A stretch of 64,000 nucleotides of DNA from JAHRAW01 sp963693025 (GCA_963693025.1 OY843749.1:1302001-1366000); one strand, 5' to 3'. Positions 42,238 to 51,333 are shown, counted from the first letter of the stretch. The notes: generated by a model from the letters alone, not told the origin. A program made the numbers and translations.

Positions 42238-44059
42238 GGCGGCGCGCTTTGACGCCGAGCGGTTTCTGGCGTCGTTGCGCGCGCGTCCGGGGGTGTATGT
42301 GTTCTACCGCAAGGACGGCAAGGCGTTGTATGTGGGCAAGGCGGCCAATCTCAAAAACCGCGTGGCGAGTTATTTTCGCGCTTCCGGGCTGAGCCCGAAA
42401 ACGCGCCTGATGGTGTCCAAAATTCACCACGCCGAGATTCAGCAAACGCGCACCGAAAGCGAAGCGCTGCTCTTGGAAAACAATCTCATCAAGGACAAGC
42501 GCCCGCGCTACAACATCGCGTTGCGTGATGATAAAAGTTTTCCGTATATTCGCCTGAGCGAGCAAGCGGACTTTCCGCGTTTCGCTTTTTACCGTGGGCG
42601 GCGCGCGCGCCCGGACAAGTATTACGGTCCTTATCCGAGCGCCGCCGCGGTGCGTGAAATGTTGGGGCAACTGCATAAAATCTTTCGCTTGCGGCAATGC
42701 AACGACGCATTTTTTCGCAACCGCTCGCGCCCTTGTTTGCAGTATCAAATCAAGCGGTGCAGCGCGCCGTGCGTCGGACACATCACGCCGCGGGATTATC
42801 TCGACGATGTGCGCCAAGCCAAGGCGATGCTGGCGGGGCGCGACTTCGCGTTGCTCGATGAACTGGGCGGCAAGATGGAGCGCGCCGCGGCGGCGCTGGA
42901 ATATGAAACCGCCGCCCGCTACCGCGACCGCATCGCGTTGCTGCAGCGCGCCAGAGGGAAGCAGTATGTCTCTTCGGGCAGCGCCGCCGCCGATGCCGAT
43001 GTGGTGGCGGTGGCGGTTGAGGGCGGCTTGGCGTGCTTCGGCGTGGTGTCGATTCGCCAGGGGCGCAACCTCGGCGGGCGCTTTCAAGTGCGCAACAATC
43101 CGCTCGACTTGGCGCCGGCGGAATTGCTGGAAGCGTTTTTGCCGCAGAACTATATTGGCGCGCCGCTGCCCGCGGAAATCCTGCTGAGCGAGCCCATCGA
43201 CAGCCGCGCCTCGTTGCAGCAAGCGCTGGTGCCGGGGACGGAGCGTAGCGTTGAAATCAAACACCGTTGCCGCGCCCACCGCGCCCGCTGGATTGAATCG
43301 GCGCGCGTCAACACCGCCGAGCATTTGCGCGGTCACCTCAGCCAGCGCAGCCAGACCGACGCGCAACGCCAAGCCCTCGCCGACCTGCTGTCGCTGGACG
43401 AGACGCCGGCGCGGATGGAGTGTTTCGACATTAGCCACACGCTCGGCGAGCGCACGGTGGGCGCGTGCGTGGTCGCCGACCGGCGGGGACCCGTCAAGTC
43501 GGACTACCGGCGTTTCAACATCACCGGCATCGCGCCCGGCGACGATTACGCCGCGATGGAGCAAGCGCTGATGCGCCGCTACAAACGCGTCTTGCAGGAC
43601 GACGGCAAACTGCCCGACATGGTCATCATCGACGGCGGAAAGGGGCAACTGGGCGTGGCGGCCCAGGTGTTGGAGGAGTTGCAAATCCTCGGCTCGGTGG
43701 TGTTGCTGGCGGTCTCCAAGGGGCGCGAGCGCCGCGCCGGCGACGAGCAACTGCACCTGTTCGGCGCCGCGCGCGCTATCACGCCCGGCGGCGCGTCGCC
43801 GGGGCTGCGCCTAATCCAGCGCATCCGCGACGAAGCGCACCGCTTTGCGATTAGCGGCCACCGCCAACGCCGCGCACGCGCGCGCACCGAATCGCCGTTG
43901 CAGCGCATCGAAGGCGTGGGCGAAAAGCGGCGCCGCAACCTGCTGCGTTACTTCGGCGGCTTGCGGGAAATCACGCGCGCCGGCGTTGAAGACCTCGCCA
44001 AAGCGCCGGGAATCAGCCCGGCGCTCGCCGAGCGCATTTATCGCCGCTTGCACGATTAG
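42221..44059 (+). CDS. uvrC: UvrABC nucleotide excision repair subunit C
   Basis: A 612-residue UvrC. It has an N-terminal GIY-YIG nuclease domain (GVYVFYRKDGKALYVGKA, residues ~21-38), a cysteine cluster (CLQYQIKRCSAPCVG), a UVR helix pair near 215-235, the RNase H-like domain with MECFDISHTLGE, and a C-terminal double helix-hairpin-helix (IEGVGEKRRRNLLRYFGG). The ATG at 42221 is chosen; the longer frame would run into efp. uvrC-pgsA-tRNA-Gly is a classic gammaproteobacterial order. Confidence 0.95.
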   Translation: MSASGKAARFDAERFLASLRARPGVYVFYRKDGKALYVGKAANLKNRVASYFRASGLSPKTRLMVSKIHHAEIQQTRTESEALLLENNLIKDKRPRYNIALRDDKSFPYIRLSEQADFPRFAFYRGRRARPDKYYGPYPSAAAVREMLGQLHKIFRLRQCNDAFFRNRSRPCLQYQIKRCSAPCVGHITPRDYLDDVRQAKAMLAGRDFALLDELGGKMERAAAALEYETAARYRDRIALLQRARGKQYVSSGSAAADADVVAVAVEGGLACFGVVSIRQGRNLGGRFQVRNNPLDLAPAELLEAFLPQNYIGAPLPAEILLSEPIDSRASLQQALVPGTERSVEIKHRCRAHRARWIESARVNTAEHLRGHLSQRSQTDAQRQALADLLSLDETPARMECFDISHTLGERTVGACVVADRRGPVKSDYRRFNITGIAPGDDYAAMEQALMRRYKRVLQDDGKLPDMVIIDGGKGQLGVAAQVLEELQILGSVVLLAVSKGRERRAGDEQLHLFGAARAITPGGASPGLRLIQRIRDEAHRFAISGHRQRRARARTESPLQRIEGVGEKRRRNLLRYFGGLREITRAGVEDLAKAPGISPALAERIYRRLHD

Positions 44060-44118
44060 GCGCGCGCATCTCAAGTAAAATCCGCCAGTCAAGAACCCGG
44101 CGCGGGGCGCCCGGCGCA

Positions 44119-44700
44119 ATGCTCATCCACATTCCCAACCTGCTGACGCTGTTCCGCGTGACCCTGATTCCGGTGCTGGTGGTGGCGTATTTCTGGCCGT
44201 CGCCGTATCGTGAAATCATCATCACCGCCACCTTCGTGCTCGCCGCCCTGACCGACTGGCTGGACGGATTTCTCGCGCGCCGCATGAACGCCTCTTCCGC
44301 CCTCGGCGCCTTCCTCGACCCGGTGGCGGACAAACTCATCGTGTCATCGGCGCTGGTGTTGCTGGCTTCCGACGGCAAGGTGCTGGACGCCGTGCTGCAT
44401 CCGATGCCGTTCGCCGTGGCGGTGGCGATCATCATTGGTCGCGAAATCGTGGTGTCGGCGTTGCGCGAATGGATGGCGGAGTTGGGCGAGCGCGGCGTGG
44501 TGGCGGTCGGCAAACTCGGCAAGTTCAAAACCCTGTCGCAGATGGTTTCCATCGGCATCCTGCTCTACGGCAAACCGCTCTACGGCGTGCCCATTTTCCT
44601 GCTCGGCGAAATCCTGTTGTATCTGGCGGCGCTGCTGACCTTGTGGTCGATGGTCGACTACTTGCGCATGGCGAGCCCGTATTTGCGCGAAAATATCTGA
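44119..44700 (+). CDS. pgsA: CDP-diacylglycerol-glycerol-3-phosphate 3-phosphatidyltransferase
   Basis: A 193-residue membrane enzyme making phosphatidylglycerol phosphate. The CDP-alcohol phosphotransferase motif spans DWLDGFLARR and GAFLDPVADK (about residues 42-72), with its four aspartates; four or more membrane helices are seen. 59 bp after uvrC, in the same direction. Confidence 0.95.
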   Translation: MLIHIPNLLTLFRVTLIPVLVVAYFWPSPYREIIITATFVLAALTDWLDGFLARRMNASSALGAFLDPVADKLIVSSALVLLASDGKVLDAVLHPMPFAVAVAIIIGREIVVSALREWMAELGERGVVAVGKLGKFKTLSQMVSIGILLYGKPLYGVPIFLLGEILLYLAALLTLWSMVDYLRMASPYLRENI

Positions 44701-44733
44701 CCCACCTGACCTGTGCGACCCGTGCGGCGCGGC

Positions 44734-44761
44734 TTGACACACGCGCTCAGTTGCATAAAAT
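44734..44761 (+). promoter_or_regulatory. Promoter of tRNA-Gly
   Basis: TTGACA (44734-44739), 16-bp spacer, TAAAAT (44756-44761). The start would be about 20 bp before the mature tRNA 5' end. Confidence 0.7.
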
Positions 44762-44787
44762 CACGCCCTGTTGCCAAAGCCAACACC

Positions 44788-44862
44788 GCGGGAATAGCTC
44801 AGTGGTAGAGCACAACCTTGCCAAGGTTGGGGTCGCGAGTTCGATCCTCGTTTCCCGCTCCA
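44788..44862 (+). tRNA. tRNA-Gly (GCC anticodon)
   Basis: Acceptor GCGGGAA/TTCCCGC, D arm with AGCTCAGTGGTAGAGC, anticodon stem CAACC/GGTTG around TTGCCAA (anticodon GCC), T arm GAGTTCGATCCTC, discriminator T, encoded CCA. It follows uvrC-pgsA. Confidence 0.97.
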
Positions 44863-44870
44863 GATTATGC

Positions 44871-44902
44871 GCCCGATTGCCGATGCAATCGGGCTTCTGT
44901 TT
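44871..44902 (+). terminator. Terminator after tRNA-Gly
   Basis: GCCCGATTG, loop CCGATG, CAATCGGGC followed by TTCTGTTT: a 9-bp perfect stem with a U-rich tail, ending the tRNA transcript. Confidence 0.7.
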
Positions 44903-44938
44903 GGCGGATGGGTTGGGGTTTGGCGGGCGGGTTGGGAG

Positions 44939-46099
44939 TTAGTCGGACAAGGCTTGCTGAAAGTCGGCGAGCAAATCGTCCTCGCCCTCGACCCCCAGCG
45001 CGATGCGAACCAGTCCGTCGCCGATGCCGAGCGCGCGCCGCTCCGCCGGGCTCAAGCCGACATGCGAGGTTTCCGCCGGCAGGGTAATCAGGGTTTCCAC
45101 CCCGCCGAGGCTGACCGCCTGCGCCGCCAGTTCGAGGCGGTCAATCATGCGGTGCGCGCCCGCCGCCCCGTCCTTGTGGTCGAAGCACAACACGCCGCCA
45201 AAGCCGCTGAAAAACGCCTGCGCGCGCGCCGCGTCGGGGTGCTCGGGCAAACCCGCGTAATACACCCCGGCGACCGCCGGATGACGCTGCAACTGACGCG
45301 CCAACGCCAGCCCGTTGCTATTGTGTTGCCGCATCCTGACGGGCAGGGTCTTGATTCCCCGGTTGAGCAAAAAGCAGGCGTGCGGGTCGAGCGTGGCGCC
45401 GAGGTGGTCGAGTTTTCGCTTGACCTTGCCGACCCACTCCGCGCCGCCGGCGACCACCCCGGCGACGATGTCCGAATGCCCGTTGAGATACTTGGTGGCG
45501 CTGTGCAACACCAAGTCAAACCCCATCTCGATGGGGCGGAAATTGACCGGCGTCGTGAGGGTGTTGTCGATCAGAGTGGTGAGCCCCTTGTCGCCGGCGA
45601 AGGCGACCACCGCAGGCAAATCGCCGACTTCGAGCAGAGGATTGGTCATGCTCTCAACATAAAATGCGCGGGTGTTGGGCTTGAGTTTCTGCGCCCACTG
45701 CGCGCTCTGATTCAAGTCCACGAAGTCAACTTCAATGCCGAAATCCGGCAACTCGGTGGTCATCAACGTGTGAGTGCCGCCATACAAACCGCCCTGCGCC
45801 AGCAAATGGTCGCCGCTCTTCAACACGCTCAACAACGCCGTTGAAATCGCGCCCATCCCGCTGGCGGTCACCAACGCACTCTCGCTCCCCTCCAGCGACG
45901 CCAGTTTGGCGTGCAACGCAAGATGATTGGGCGAATTGTTGAGGCGCAGATAACGCAGGTCGTGATAACCCACCTCGCCGTCCAACACATAAGTGGAAGT
46001 CTGAAAAATAGGCTGCGACACCGCCCCCTCCACCCGAGGCCGAGCCTCCCCAGCATGCACCGCCCGAGTATCAATGGACTGACTAACGCGCTTAGGCAT
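44939..46099 (-). CDS. PLP-dependent trans-sulfuration enzyme (cystathionine/methionine lyase family)
   Basis: A 386-residue Cys/Met-metabolism PLP enzyme. The PLP lysine is in HSATKYLNGHSD (about 205), and ALVTASGMGAISTALLSV and GGLYGGTHTLM provide phosphate contacts. The family includes cystathionine beta- and gamma-lyases, gamma-synthase and methionine gamma-lyase; the reaction cannot be decided by eye, though the sequence FVESMTNPLLEV-type region resembles lyases. The ATG at 46099 fits the family start. A cluster of A repeats lies upstream. Confidence 0.88.
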   Translation of the reverse strand: MPKRVSQSIDTRAVHAGEARPRVEGAVSQPIFQTSTYVLDGEVGYHDLRYLRLNNSPNHLALHAKLASLEGSESALVTASGMGAISTALLSVLKSGDHLLAQGGLYGGTHTLMTTELPDFGIEVDFVDLNQSAQWAQKLKPNTRAFYVESMTNPLLEVGDLPAVVAFAGDKGLTTLIDNTLTTPVNFRPIEMGFDLVLHSATKYLNGHSDIVAGVVAGGAEWVGKVKRKLDHLGATLDPHACFLLNRGIKTLPVRMRQHNSNGLALARQLQRHPAVAGVYYAGLPEHPDAARAQAFFSGFGGVLCFDHKDGAAGAHRMIDRLELAAQAVSLGGVETLITLPAETSHVGLSPAERRALGIGDGLVRIALGVEGEDDLLADFQQALSD

Positions 46100-46182
46100 C
46101 CGGCAAACGACGGTGGGGGCGTGAAAGATACATAACCCAAACCCTAACACAAAACCTCACCGAGAAAACGCCAAGTACAACC

Positions 46183-46262
46183 CGTCATTCGAGCATTAGC
46201 AACCGTTGCCCCGCCCCCCGCCGTCATTCTCGAGCATTAGCGACCGTTGCCCCGCCCCCCGC
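46183..46262 (+). repeat. Tandem copies of A left-end fragment
   Basis: Two consecutive ~40-bp truncated A left ends (46183-46221, 46222-46262), each CGTCATTC..CGAGCATTAGC.ACCGTTGCC then a C-rich run, directly before full copy A8. Confidence 0.7.
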
Positions 46263-46663
46263 CGTCATTCTCGAGCGTTAGTGTCCGTTGCCGCCGCGCT
46301 TTTTCTTTTAAGCGGCGGCTTACCGGACACTTGCGTCCTCGGGAATCTCCCTAAGACTGGCACGGACTTTGTTGAAATTCACGGTAGTCTTAGGGAGATT
46401 CCCGAAGGCGATGAAAAATATGGGAATTACATACATAAATCCGCAAGCCGCATATTTACTCGGCGGCACGAACAAGTCGATATTTACGCTTTGCCTGTTC
46501 TGGCGTTGTGTTCGCTACCCTCTTTTTCATATCAAAAATCCCCCACGATTGGCTTTATTGCTGTATTCGCGGATTTTGCGGCAAACAAGAATGAAATGTC
46601 AAATGTTTTTTCTGCGGATTTATGTATGTAATTCCCTTATTTTTCTATCGTTCGAGAATGACG
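46263..46663 (+). repeat. A-type palindromic element, copy A8 (contains element B)
   Basis: A standard A left half with both hairpins, interrupted by element B2 at GAAAAATAT and continued by TTATTTTTCTATCGTTCGAGAATGACG-type right end. The usual stretch of about 16 bp (GGTCGC..GCTCCC) is missing at the junction. Confidence 0.82.
46422..46636. mobile_element. Small inverted-repeat element B, copy B2
   Basis: A 215-bp copy with the same 24-bp inverted ends as B1 and a single-base length difference (an extra T at about 46526). Unlike B1 it has no obvious target duplication and lies at a different position in the A element. Confidence 0.8.
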
Positions 46664-46696
46664 AGGGGTAGATGGCACCCTTCTGTATACAATTCC

Positions 46697-46728
46697 AAAA
46701 AAAATGGCGTGGCAAGTGATGCCACGCC
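46697..46728 (-). terminator. Strong rho-independent terminator
   Basis: On the minus strand GGCGTGGCA, loop TCACT, TGCCACGCC, A, then eight Ts. It is about 325 bp beyond the ferredoxin stop and may end the glc-ferredoxin transcript or be left from a lost gene. A palindromic TTGTATAC box (GntR-operator-like) follows at about 46685-46692. Confidence 0.65.
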
Positions 46729-47053
46729 TAAAACCACCATAAGGAGGATGGAGGAGATTTTCAGGTGGCCGTTTCCGGGGGGTGGCGCTTTTGTTGGCGC
46801 TACGGAATCCACAGGGGACGGTCACCAACGCAATATTAGAATGAATGCTAGCGAGTTTTTATGAAATATATTTATTTATTTTGAACATATCATAAATGAA
46901 AACTGATTGAAAAATCCGCAAAATTTCCATATCTGGTGGGTGTTGATGGACGCCGAACACTAAACTGGAAAAACCAAGGCGACCTTAGCCGGCGGCGGGT
47001 TTGGGGGTGGAGCGAGTGCGGGGTTGGGGTGGTTGCGCGGGGGATTGTGCGAA
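46729..47053. other. Non-coding gap, mixed composition
   Basis: The left half is GC-rich with a stray AAGGAGG; the middle (46830-46930) is strikingly AT-rich (AAATATATTTATTTATTTTG). No gene is supported on either strand; a 38-codon frame from 46749 has a good ribosome binding site but resembles nothing. Confidence 0.4.
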
Positions 47054-47404
47054 TCAGATTTGTAGTCTTTTAACTATTTTTCCTTTGAGCAAATGTTGGT
47101 CGATGATTTCGTCGATGTCTTCGCGGTCGACGTAGTTGTACCACACCGCTTCCGGATAGACGACGATGACGGGACCCTCCTCGCAGCGGTCGAGGCAGCC
47201 GCAGCGGTTGACCCTGACTTTGCCGCGGCCATGCATGCCGGCTGCTTTCATTCGCTTTTTGGCGTAGTCACGATGCTCGGCGGCGGCGCCGTCGGCGCAG
47301 CAGCGTTGGCCGTGGTCGCGCTGGTTGACGCAGAAAAATACGTGGCGTTGATAGTGCGGGTCGGGCATGGGTTGTCGCGGCGCGGGGGCTTTCGGTCTCG
47401 TCAT
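47054..47404 (-). CDS. Thioredoxin-like [2Fe-2S] ferredoxin
   Basis: A 116-residue protein (104 if the internal ATG at 47368 is used; neither has a clear ribosome binding site). HVFFCVNQRDHGQRCC and RCGCLDRCEEGPVIVVYPE supply the cysteines of the thioredoxin-fold 2Fe-2S ferredoxins (Shethna/ HoxF-domain like), and YNYVDREDIDEIIDQHL is the usual C-terminal helix. It lies 34 bp after glcF on the same strand. An electron-transfer role with glycolate oxidase is possible but not shown. Confidence 0.85.
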   Translation of the reverse strand: MTRPKAPAPRQPMPDPHYQRHVFFCVNQRDHGQRCCADGAAAEHRDYAKKRMKAAGMHGRGKVRVNRCGCLDRCEEGPVIVVYPEAVWYNYVDREDIDEIIDQHLLKGKIVKRLQI

Positions 47405-47438
47405 TTCAGTCGGCGGATTGTAGCACTCCGCGTTGACG

Positions 47439-48704
47439 TTAGAGCAGCAACTCGACCCAATGCAACACCCGCAAGTCGACGCCCGCCGCCAACTGAACCT
47501 GGCAGCCGACATTGGCGGTGCACAGCACGTCCGGTTGCTCGGCGGTGAGCGCGGCTTGCTTGGCGCGGCGCAATTGCGCGGACAGTTGCGGTTGCAGAAT
47601 GGAATAGGTGCCGGCTGAGCCGCAGCACGAGTGGGCGTCGCGCACTTCGCACAGGGAATGACCGGCGCGCGCCAGAATGGACTCGACCACGCCGACGATT
47701 TGCTGGCCGTGCCGCAGCGTGCACGGGGCGTGGAACGCGACCTTTTGCGGCGCCGTTGAGGGGGTGTAGTCGGGCGGCAGTTCGCGCGCGAGCACCTCGC
47801 ATAAGTCCACGCTTTTTTCGCTGACGCGGCGCGCTTTTTCGCGGTATTCGGGGTCGTCTTCAAACAAGTTCGGGTAATCCCTGACCGTCACGCCGCATCC
47901 GCTGGCGGTCATGACGATGGCTTCCACGCCGCGCTCCAAATGCGGCAGCCAGCAGTCGATGAGCGCGCGCGCCGCCGCCCTGCCTTGCGCCTCGCCGCAG
48001 GTATGCAGCGCCACCCCGCCGCAGCATCCCGCCCCGCCGGCTTCAAACAGCGTGATGCCGAGCCGGTCGAGCACGGTGGCGGCGGCGAGGTTGGTGTTGG
48101 CGGCGACCGCCGACTGCACGCAGCCGGCGAGCGCAATCATTTCGCGGCGCTCGCCGTCGCCGGCACCAGCACCGGTGCGTGCCGGGCGCGGCCATTGCAA
48201 GCCGAGCGCCGGCTGTGCATCGGGCACTTGCGCCAGCATTCGCGGCAGCACGCGTTTGGCGTGGCGGGCAAGCCGCAAGAGCGGGTCGAACAAACCGCGT
48301 CGGGTGATGATGCGCGTCAGCAGGCGCCGCCGCAGCCGGTCGACGACGCCGCGCGGCAGTTTTTCATCGAGGACGGTTTGGCTGATTTCCAGCAACCGAC
48401 CGTATTGCACCCCGGACGGGCAGGTGGTTTCGCAGTTGCGGCACAGCAGGCAGCGGTCGAGATGGAGGCGCATCTCGGTGGCGAGCGCCGCCCTCCCCGG
48501 CGCATCCGGCGCATCCGCCGCGCCCTCAAACAGTTGTTTCATCTGATAGATGCGCCCGCGCGGACCGTCGAGTTCGTCGCCGAGCAATTCATACGTCGGG
48601 CAGGTGGCATTGCAAAAACCGCAGTGCACGCAGTTGCGCAGAATGCCTTCGGCGAGCCGCCCCTTCGCGGTCTGTTGAAACTCGGCGCTGAGCGAGGTTT
48701 GCAT
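47439..48704 (-). CDS. glcF: Glycolate oxidase iron-sulfur subunit
   Basis: A 421-residue GlcF. Two 4Fe-4S motifs lie near the N-terminus (CVHCGFCNATCPTY at about 21-34; CLLCRNCETTCPSG at about 75-88), followed by two CCG domains (GGAGCCGGVALH and the C-terminal DAHSCCGSAGTY). It transfers electrons from the flavin subunits to the membrane quinone pool. It follows glcE with no gap. Confidence 0.93.
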   Translation of the reverse strand: MQTSLSAEFQQTAKGRLAEGILRNCVHCGFCNATCPTYELLGDELDGPRGRIYQMKQLFEGAADAPDAPGRAALATEMRLHLDRCLLCRNCETTCPSGVQYGRLLEISQTVLDEKLPRGVVDRLRRRLLTRIITRRGLFDPLLRLARHAKRVLPRMLAQVPDAQPALGLQWPRPARTGAGAGDGERREMIALAGCVQSAVAANTNLAAATVLDRLGITLFEAGGAGCCGGVALHTCGEAQGRAAARALIDCWLPHLERGVEAIVMTASGCGVTVRDYPNLFEDDPEYREKARRVSEKSVDLCEVLARELPPDYTPSTAPQKVAFHAPCTLRHGQQIVGVVESILARAGHSLCEVRDAHSCCGSAGTYSILQPQLSAQLRRAKQAALTAEQPDVLCTANVGCQVQLAAGVDLRVLHWVELLL

Positions 48705-49775
48705 CTAGAACGCCTGATACAGGCGGCCGCGGTTGAGGATGCCCACGGGGTCAAACGCGCGTTTCAGCCGGAGGTGGAGCGCGTGCAGCGGCGGGGCGAG
48801 CGGCTCAAAAATCGCGGCGCGGCGGTCGGCGTGGCGGAACAGGGTGACGTGCCCGCCGTGGCGCGCGACCACCTTGCGCAACGCATCAAAGTCCGCCTCC
48901 GCAACCCAGCGTTGCGCGCCGCCCCAGTCCACCAGTTGCGGCGCGCTGAGCGGGCTCAGTTCCGCCGCCGGCGGCAGCGACACGCGCAACAACGAGCGCT
49001 CGTGGTTTGCGAAAAACGGCAGTTCATGGTCGCGCAACCGCTGCCAGAATTTATGCCCGAGCGAATCCGCCTCGCCGCCGATGGCCGCTTGTGCGCGCTG
49101 CACGCCCGCCGCGCTGCCGGACAGGCGCAGGCGCGTTTCACCGCCGTCCCAGGCCGCCGCCGAGAGCGGCAGGGGGCGCGCGGCGAGGCGGTTGAACAGG
49201 GCGATTGCATCGCCGGGCTTGGGCTGCTCCAGCAGCAGGGTTTTTTCCAGCGGCGGCTGCGGCACGATTCGCAGGGAGACTTCAAGCAGAATGCCGAGCA
49301 CGCCCATCGCGCCCGCCATCAAGCGGGCAATGTCAAACCCGGCGACGTTTTTCATCACCTCGCCGCCGAAGCGCATGATTTCGCCCTTGCCGTTGAGGAG
49401 TTTGACGCCGAGCACGAAATCCCGCACCGCGCCCGCGCCGGAAAAGGGGCGGCGCGGACCGGCGAGCCCGGCGGCGACCGCGCCGCCGATGGTGGTGGCG
49501 CCGGAAAAGCGCGGCGGCTCGAAGCCCAGCATCTGGTTTTTCAGCGCCAGCAATTCTTCCAGGTCGGCGACGCGCGTGCCGGCGCGCGCGGTCAGCACCA
49601 ACTCGGCGGGGTCATAGCGCAGCACGCCCTTGTGCGCGGCGGTGTCGAGCGGCGCGCCGCCAGCTTCGCGCCCATAGAAGGCTTTGCTCGCGCCGCCGAC
49701 GATGTTCAAGGGCTGCGCCGCGTGGTGCGCTTCCAGCACCTGTTGCTGCAGGCGTTTTTCGATGCTGTCGGACAC
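48705..49775 (-). CDS. glcE: Glycolate oxidase FAD-binding subunit GlcE
   Basis: A 356-residue FAD_binding_4 protein. IVGGASKAFYGR at the N-terminus, the RFSGATTIGGAVAAGLAGPR segment near 90-109 and GEVMKNVAGFDIARLMAG near 140 are typical of GlcE. It is the second flavin subunit of the complex oxidising glycolate to glyoxylate. It lies between glcD and glcF with gaps of 15 and 0 bp. Confidence 0.92.
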   Translation of the reverse strand: MSDSIEKRLQQQVLEAHHAAQPLNIVGGASKAFYGREAGGAPLDTAAHKGVLRYDPAELVLTARAGTRVADLEELLALKNQMLGFEPPRFSGATTIGGAVAAGLAGPRRPFSGAGAVRDFVLGVKLLNGKGEIMRFGGEVMKNVAGFDIARLMAGAMGVLGILLEVSLRIVPQPPLEKTLLLEQPKPGDAIALFNRLAARPLPLSAAAWDGGETRLRLSGSAAGVQRAQAAIGGEADSLGHKFWQRLRDHELPFFANHERSLLRVSLPPAAELSPLSAPQLVDWGGAQRWVAEADFDALRKVVARHGGHVTLFRHADRRAAIFEPLAPPLHALHLRLKRAFDPVGILNRGRLYQAF

Positions 49776-49790
49776 CGCTCGGCAACGCCG

Positions 49791-51251
49791 CTAGAAGCGC
49801 TCAAGGTCGGGAAACGGCGTTTGCCCGCGGTGCACGTGCATCGCGTTGTGCTCGGCGCAGCGCGCCAGCGTCGGAATCGCTTTGCCGGGGTTGAGCAGGC
49901 GCGCGGGGTCAAACGCCTCGCGCACGGCGTGAAACTGCGCGCGCTCCGAGTCGTTGAACTGCGCGCACATGGCGCCGATTTTTTCCACGCCGACGCCGTG
50001 TTCGCCGGTGATGGTGCCGCCGACTTGAATGCACAACTCGAGTATTTTCTCGCCCAGTTCCTCGGTCTTCTCCAACTCGCCGCGGCGGTTGGCGTCATAC
50101 AAAATCAGCGGGTGCAGGTTGCCGTCTCCGGCGTGAAAGACGTTGGCGACTCGCAGGCCGTATTCGTCGGACAGGCGGTTGATTTCGGCGAGCACGCGGC
50201 TCAGGTGTTTGCGCGGAATGGTGCCATCGATGCAGTAGTAATCCGGCGAGATGCGCCCTATTGCAGGGAAGGCGCTCTTGCGCCCCGACCAGAACAACGC
50301 GCGCTCGGCTTCGTCGCGTGCCACGCGGATTTCAACCGCGCCGTGGCGCTCAAGAATCGCACGCACCTCAATCACCTGCGCGCCGACCTCCGCCGAGTCG
50401 CCGTCCAGTTCGCACAGCAAAATCGCGGCGGCGTCTCGCGGATAGCCGGCATTGGCGAAATCCTCCGCCGCGCGAATCGCCGGGTTGTCCATCATTTCCA
50501 CGCCCGCCGGAATGATGCCGGCGGCGATGATTGAGGCGACGCTGTCGGCGGCGTTTTCGACCGCGTCAAAAGCGCCCAGCAATACGCGCGCGGATTCCGG
50601 GCTGGGCAGCAGTTTGACCGTCACTTCAACCACCACCCCGAGCATGCCTTCGGAGCCGATTAGCAACGCCAGCAAGTCGAAGCCGGCGCAGTCGAGACCG
50701 CCGCCGGGCGCGCCGAGGGTGAGCAGGTCGCCGTCAATCGTGGCGACTTTGAGGGCGGCGATGTTGTGCACGGTCAGCCCGTATTTGAGGCAGTGGACGC
50801 CGCCGGCGTTCTCCGCGACATTGCCGCCGATGCTGCACGCAATCTGCGACGACGGGTCGGGCGCGTAAAACAACCCGAGATGCGCGACCGCCTCGGAAAT
50901 GGCGAGGTTGCGCACCCCCGCCTGCACCCTGGCGGTGCGGTTGGGGGCGTCTATTTCCAGCACCCGGTTCATCTTCGCCAGGCTCAGCACGATGCCCTGC
51001 GGATGCGGCAGCGCGCCGCCGGACAGACCGGTGCCGGCGCCGCGGCTGACCACCGGAAGGCGCAGTTCACGGCACACCCGCAACGCCCGGCGGACTTGCC
51101 CGACCGTCTCCGGCAGAATCACCAGCAACGGCAGTTGCCGATACGCGCTCAGCCCGTCGCATTCATACGCGCGCAACGACCCCGGCTGGTCGATGACCGA
51201 AGAGCGCGGCAGGAATTTCCGAAAACGCCGGCTGAGCGACTGGCGGTTCAT
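49791..51251 (-). CDS. glcD: Glycolate oxidase FAD-linked subunit GlcD
   Basis: A 486-residue flavoprotein with the PCMH FAD domain (VVSRGAGTGLSGGALPHPQG near 74-93; SIGGNVAENAGGVHCLKYG) and a C-terminal FAD-oxidase_C domain (ANVFHAGDGNLHPLILYD, GTITGEHGVGVEK). The ATG at 51251 gives the family start; the longer frame runs to near coq7. It heads the glcDEF-ferredoxin operon. The assignment to glycolate rather than D-lactate rests on the glcE/glcF partners. Confidence 0.93.
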   Translation of the reverse strand: MNRQSLSRRFRKFLPRSSVIDQPGSLRAYECDGLSAYRQLPLLVILPETVGQVRRALRVCRELRLPVVSRGAGTGLSGGALPHPQGIVLSLAKMNRVLEIDAPNRTARVQAGVRNLAISEAVAHLGLFYAPDPSSQIACSIGGNVAENAGGVHCLKYGLTVHNIAALKVATIDGDLLTLGAPGGGLDCAGFDLLALLIGSEGMLGVVVEVTVKLLPSPESARVLLGAFDAVENAADSVASIIAAGIIPAGVEMMDNPAIRAAEDFANAGYPRDAAAILLCELDGDSAEVGAQVIEVRAILERHGAVEIRVARDEAERALFWSGRKSAFPAIGRISPDYYCIDGTIPRKHLSRVLAEINRLSDEYGLRVANVFHAGDGNLHPLILYDANRRGELEKTEELGEKILELCIQVGGTITGEHGVGVEKIGAMCAQFNDSERAQFHAVREAFDPARLLNPGKAIPTLARCAEHNAMHVHRGQTPFPDLERF

Positions 51252-51320
51252 GGCTGCATACCCGGTGTTCCGGTGTGAGGCGGCGGCGTGAGGTGGCTGA
51301 TTAAAATGGCGATTGCCTAC

Positions 51321-51326
51321 TATAAT
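51321..51326 (+). promoter_or_regulatory. -10 box very close to coq7 start
   Basis: A perfect TATAAT ends 7 bp before the coq7 ATG at 51334, with no Shine-Dalgarno between; the -35 region is weak. Transcription from it would give a leaderless mRNA. Confidence 0.4.
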
Positions 51327-51333
51327 CGCACGG

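Noticed and set aside
46749..46864. A 38-codon frame with a perfect AAGGAGG before it
   Set aside because: No similarity to known small proteins and its sequence overlaps a terminator region of the other strand; could not be supported.
47940..50534. A plus-strand frame of 864 codons
   Set aside because: Antisense to glcF, glcE and glcD, all with intact motifs.
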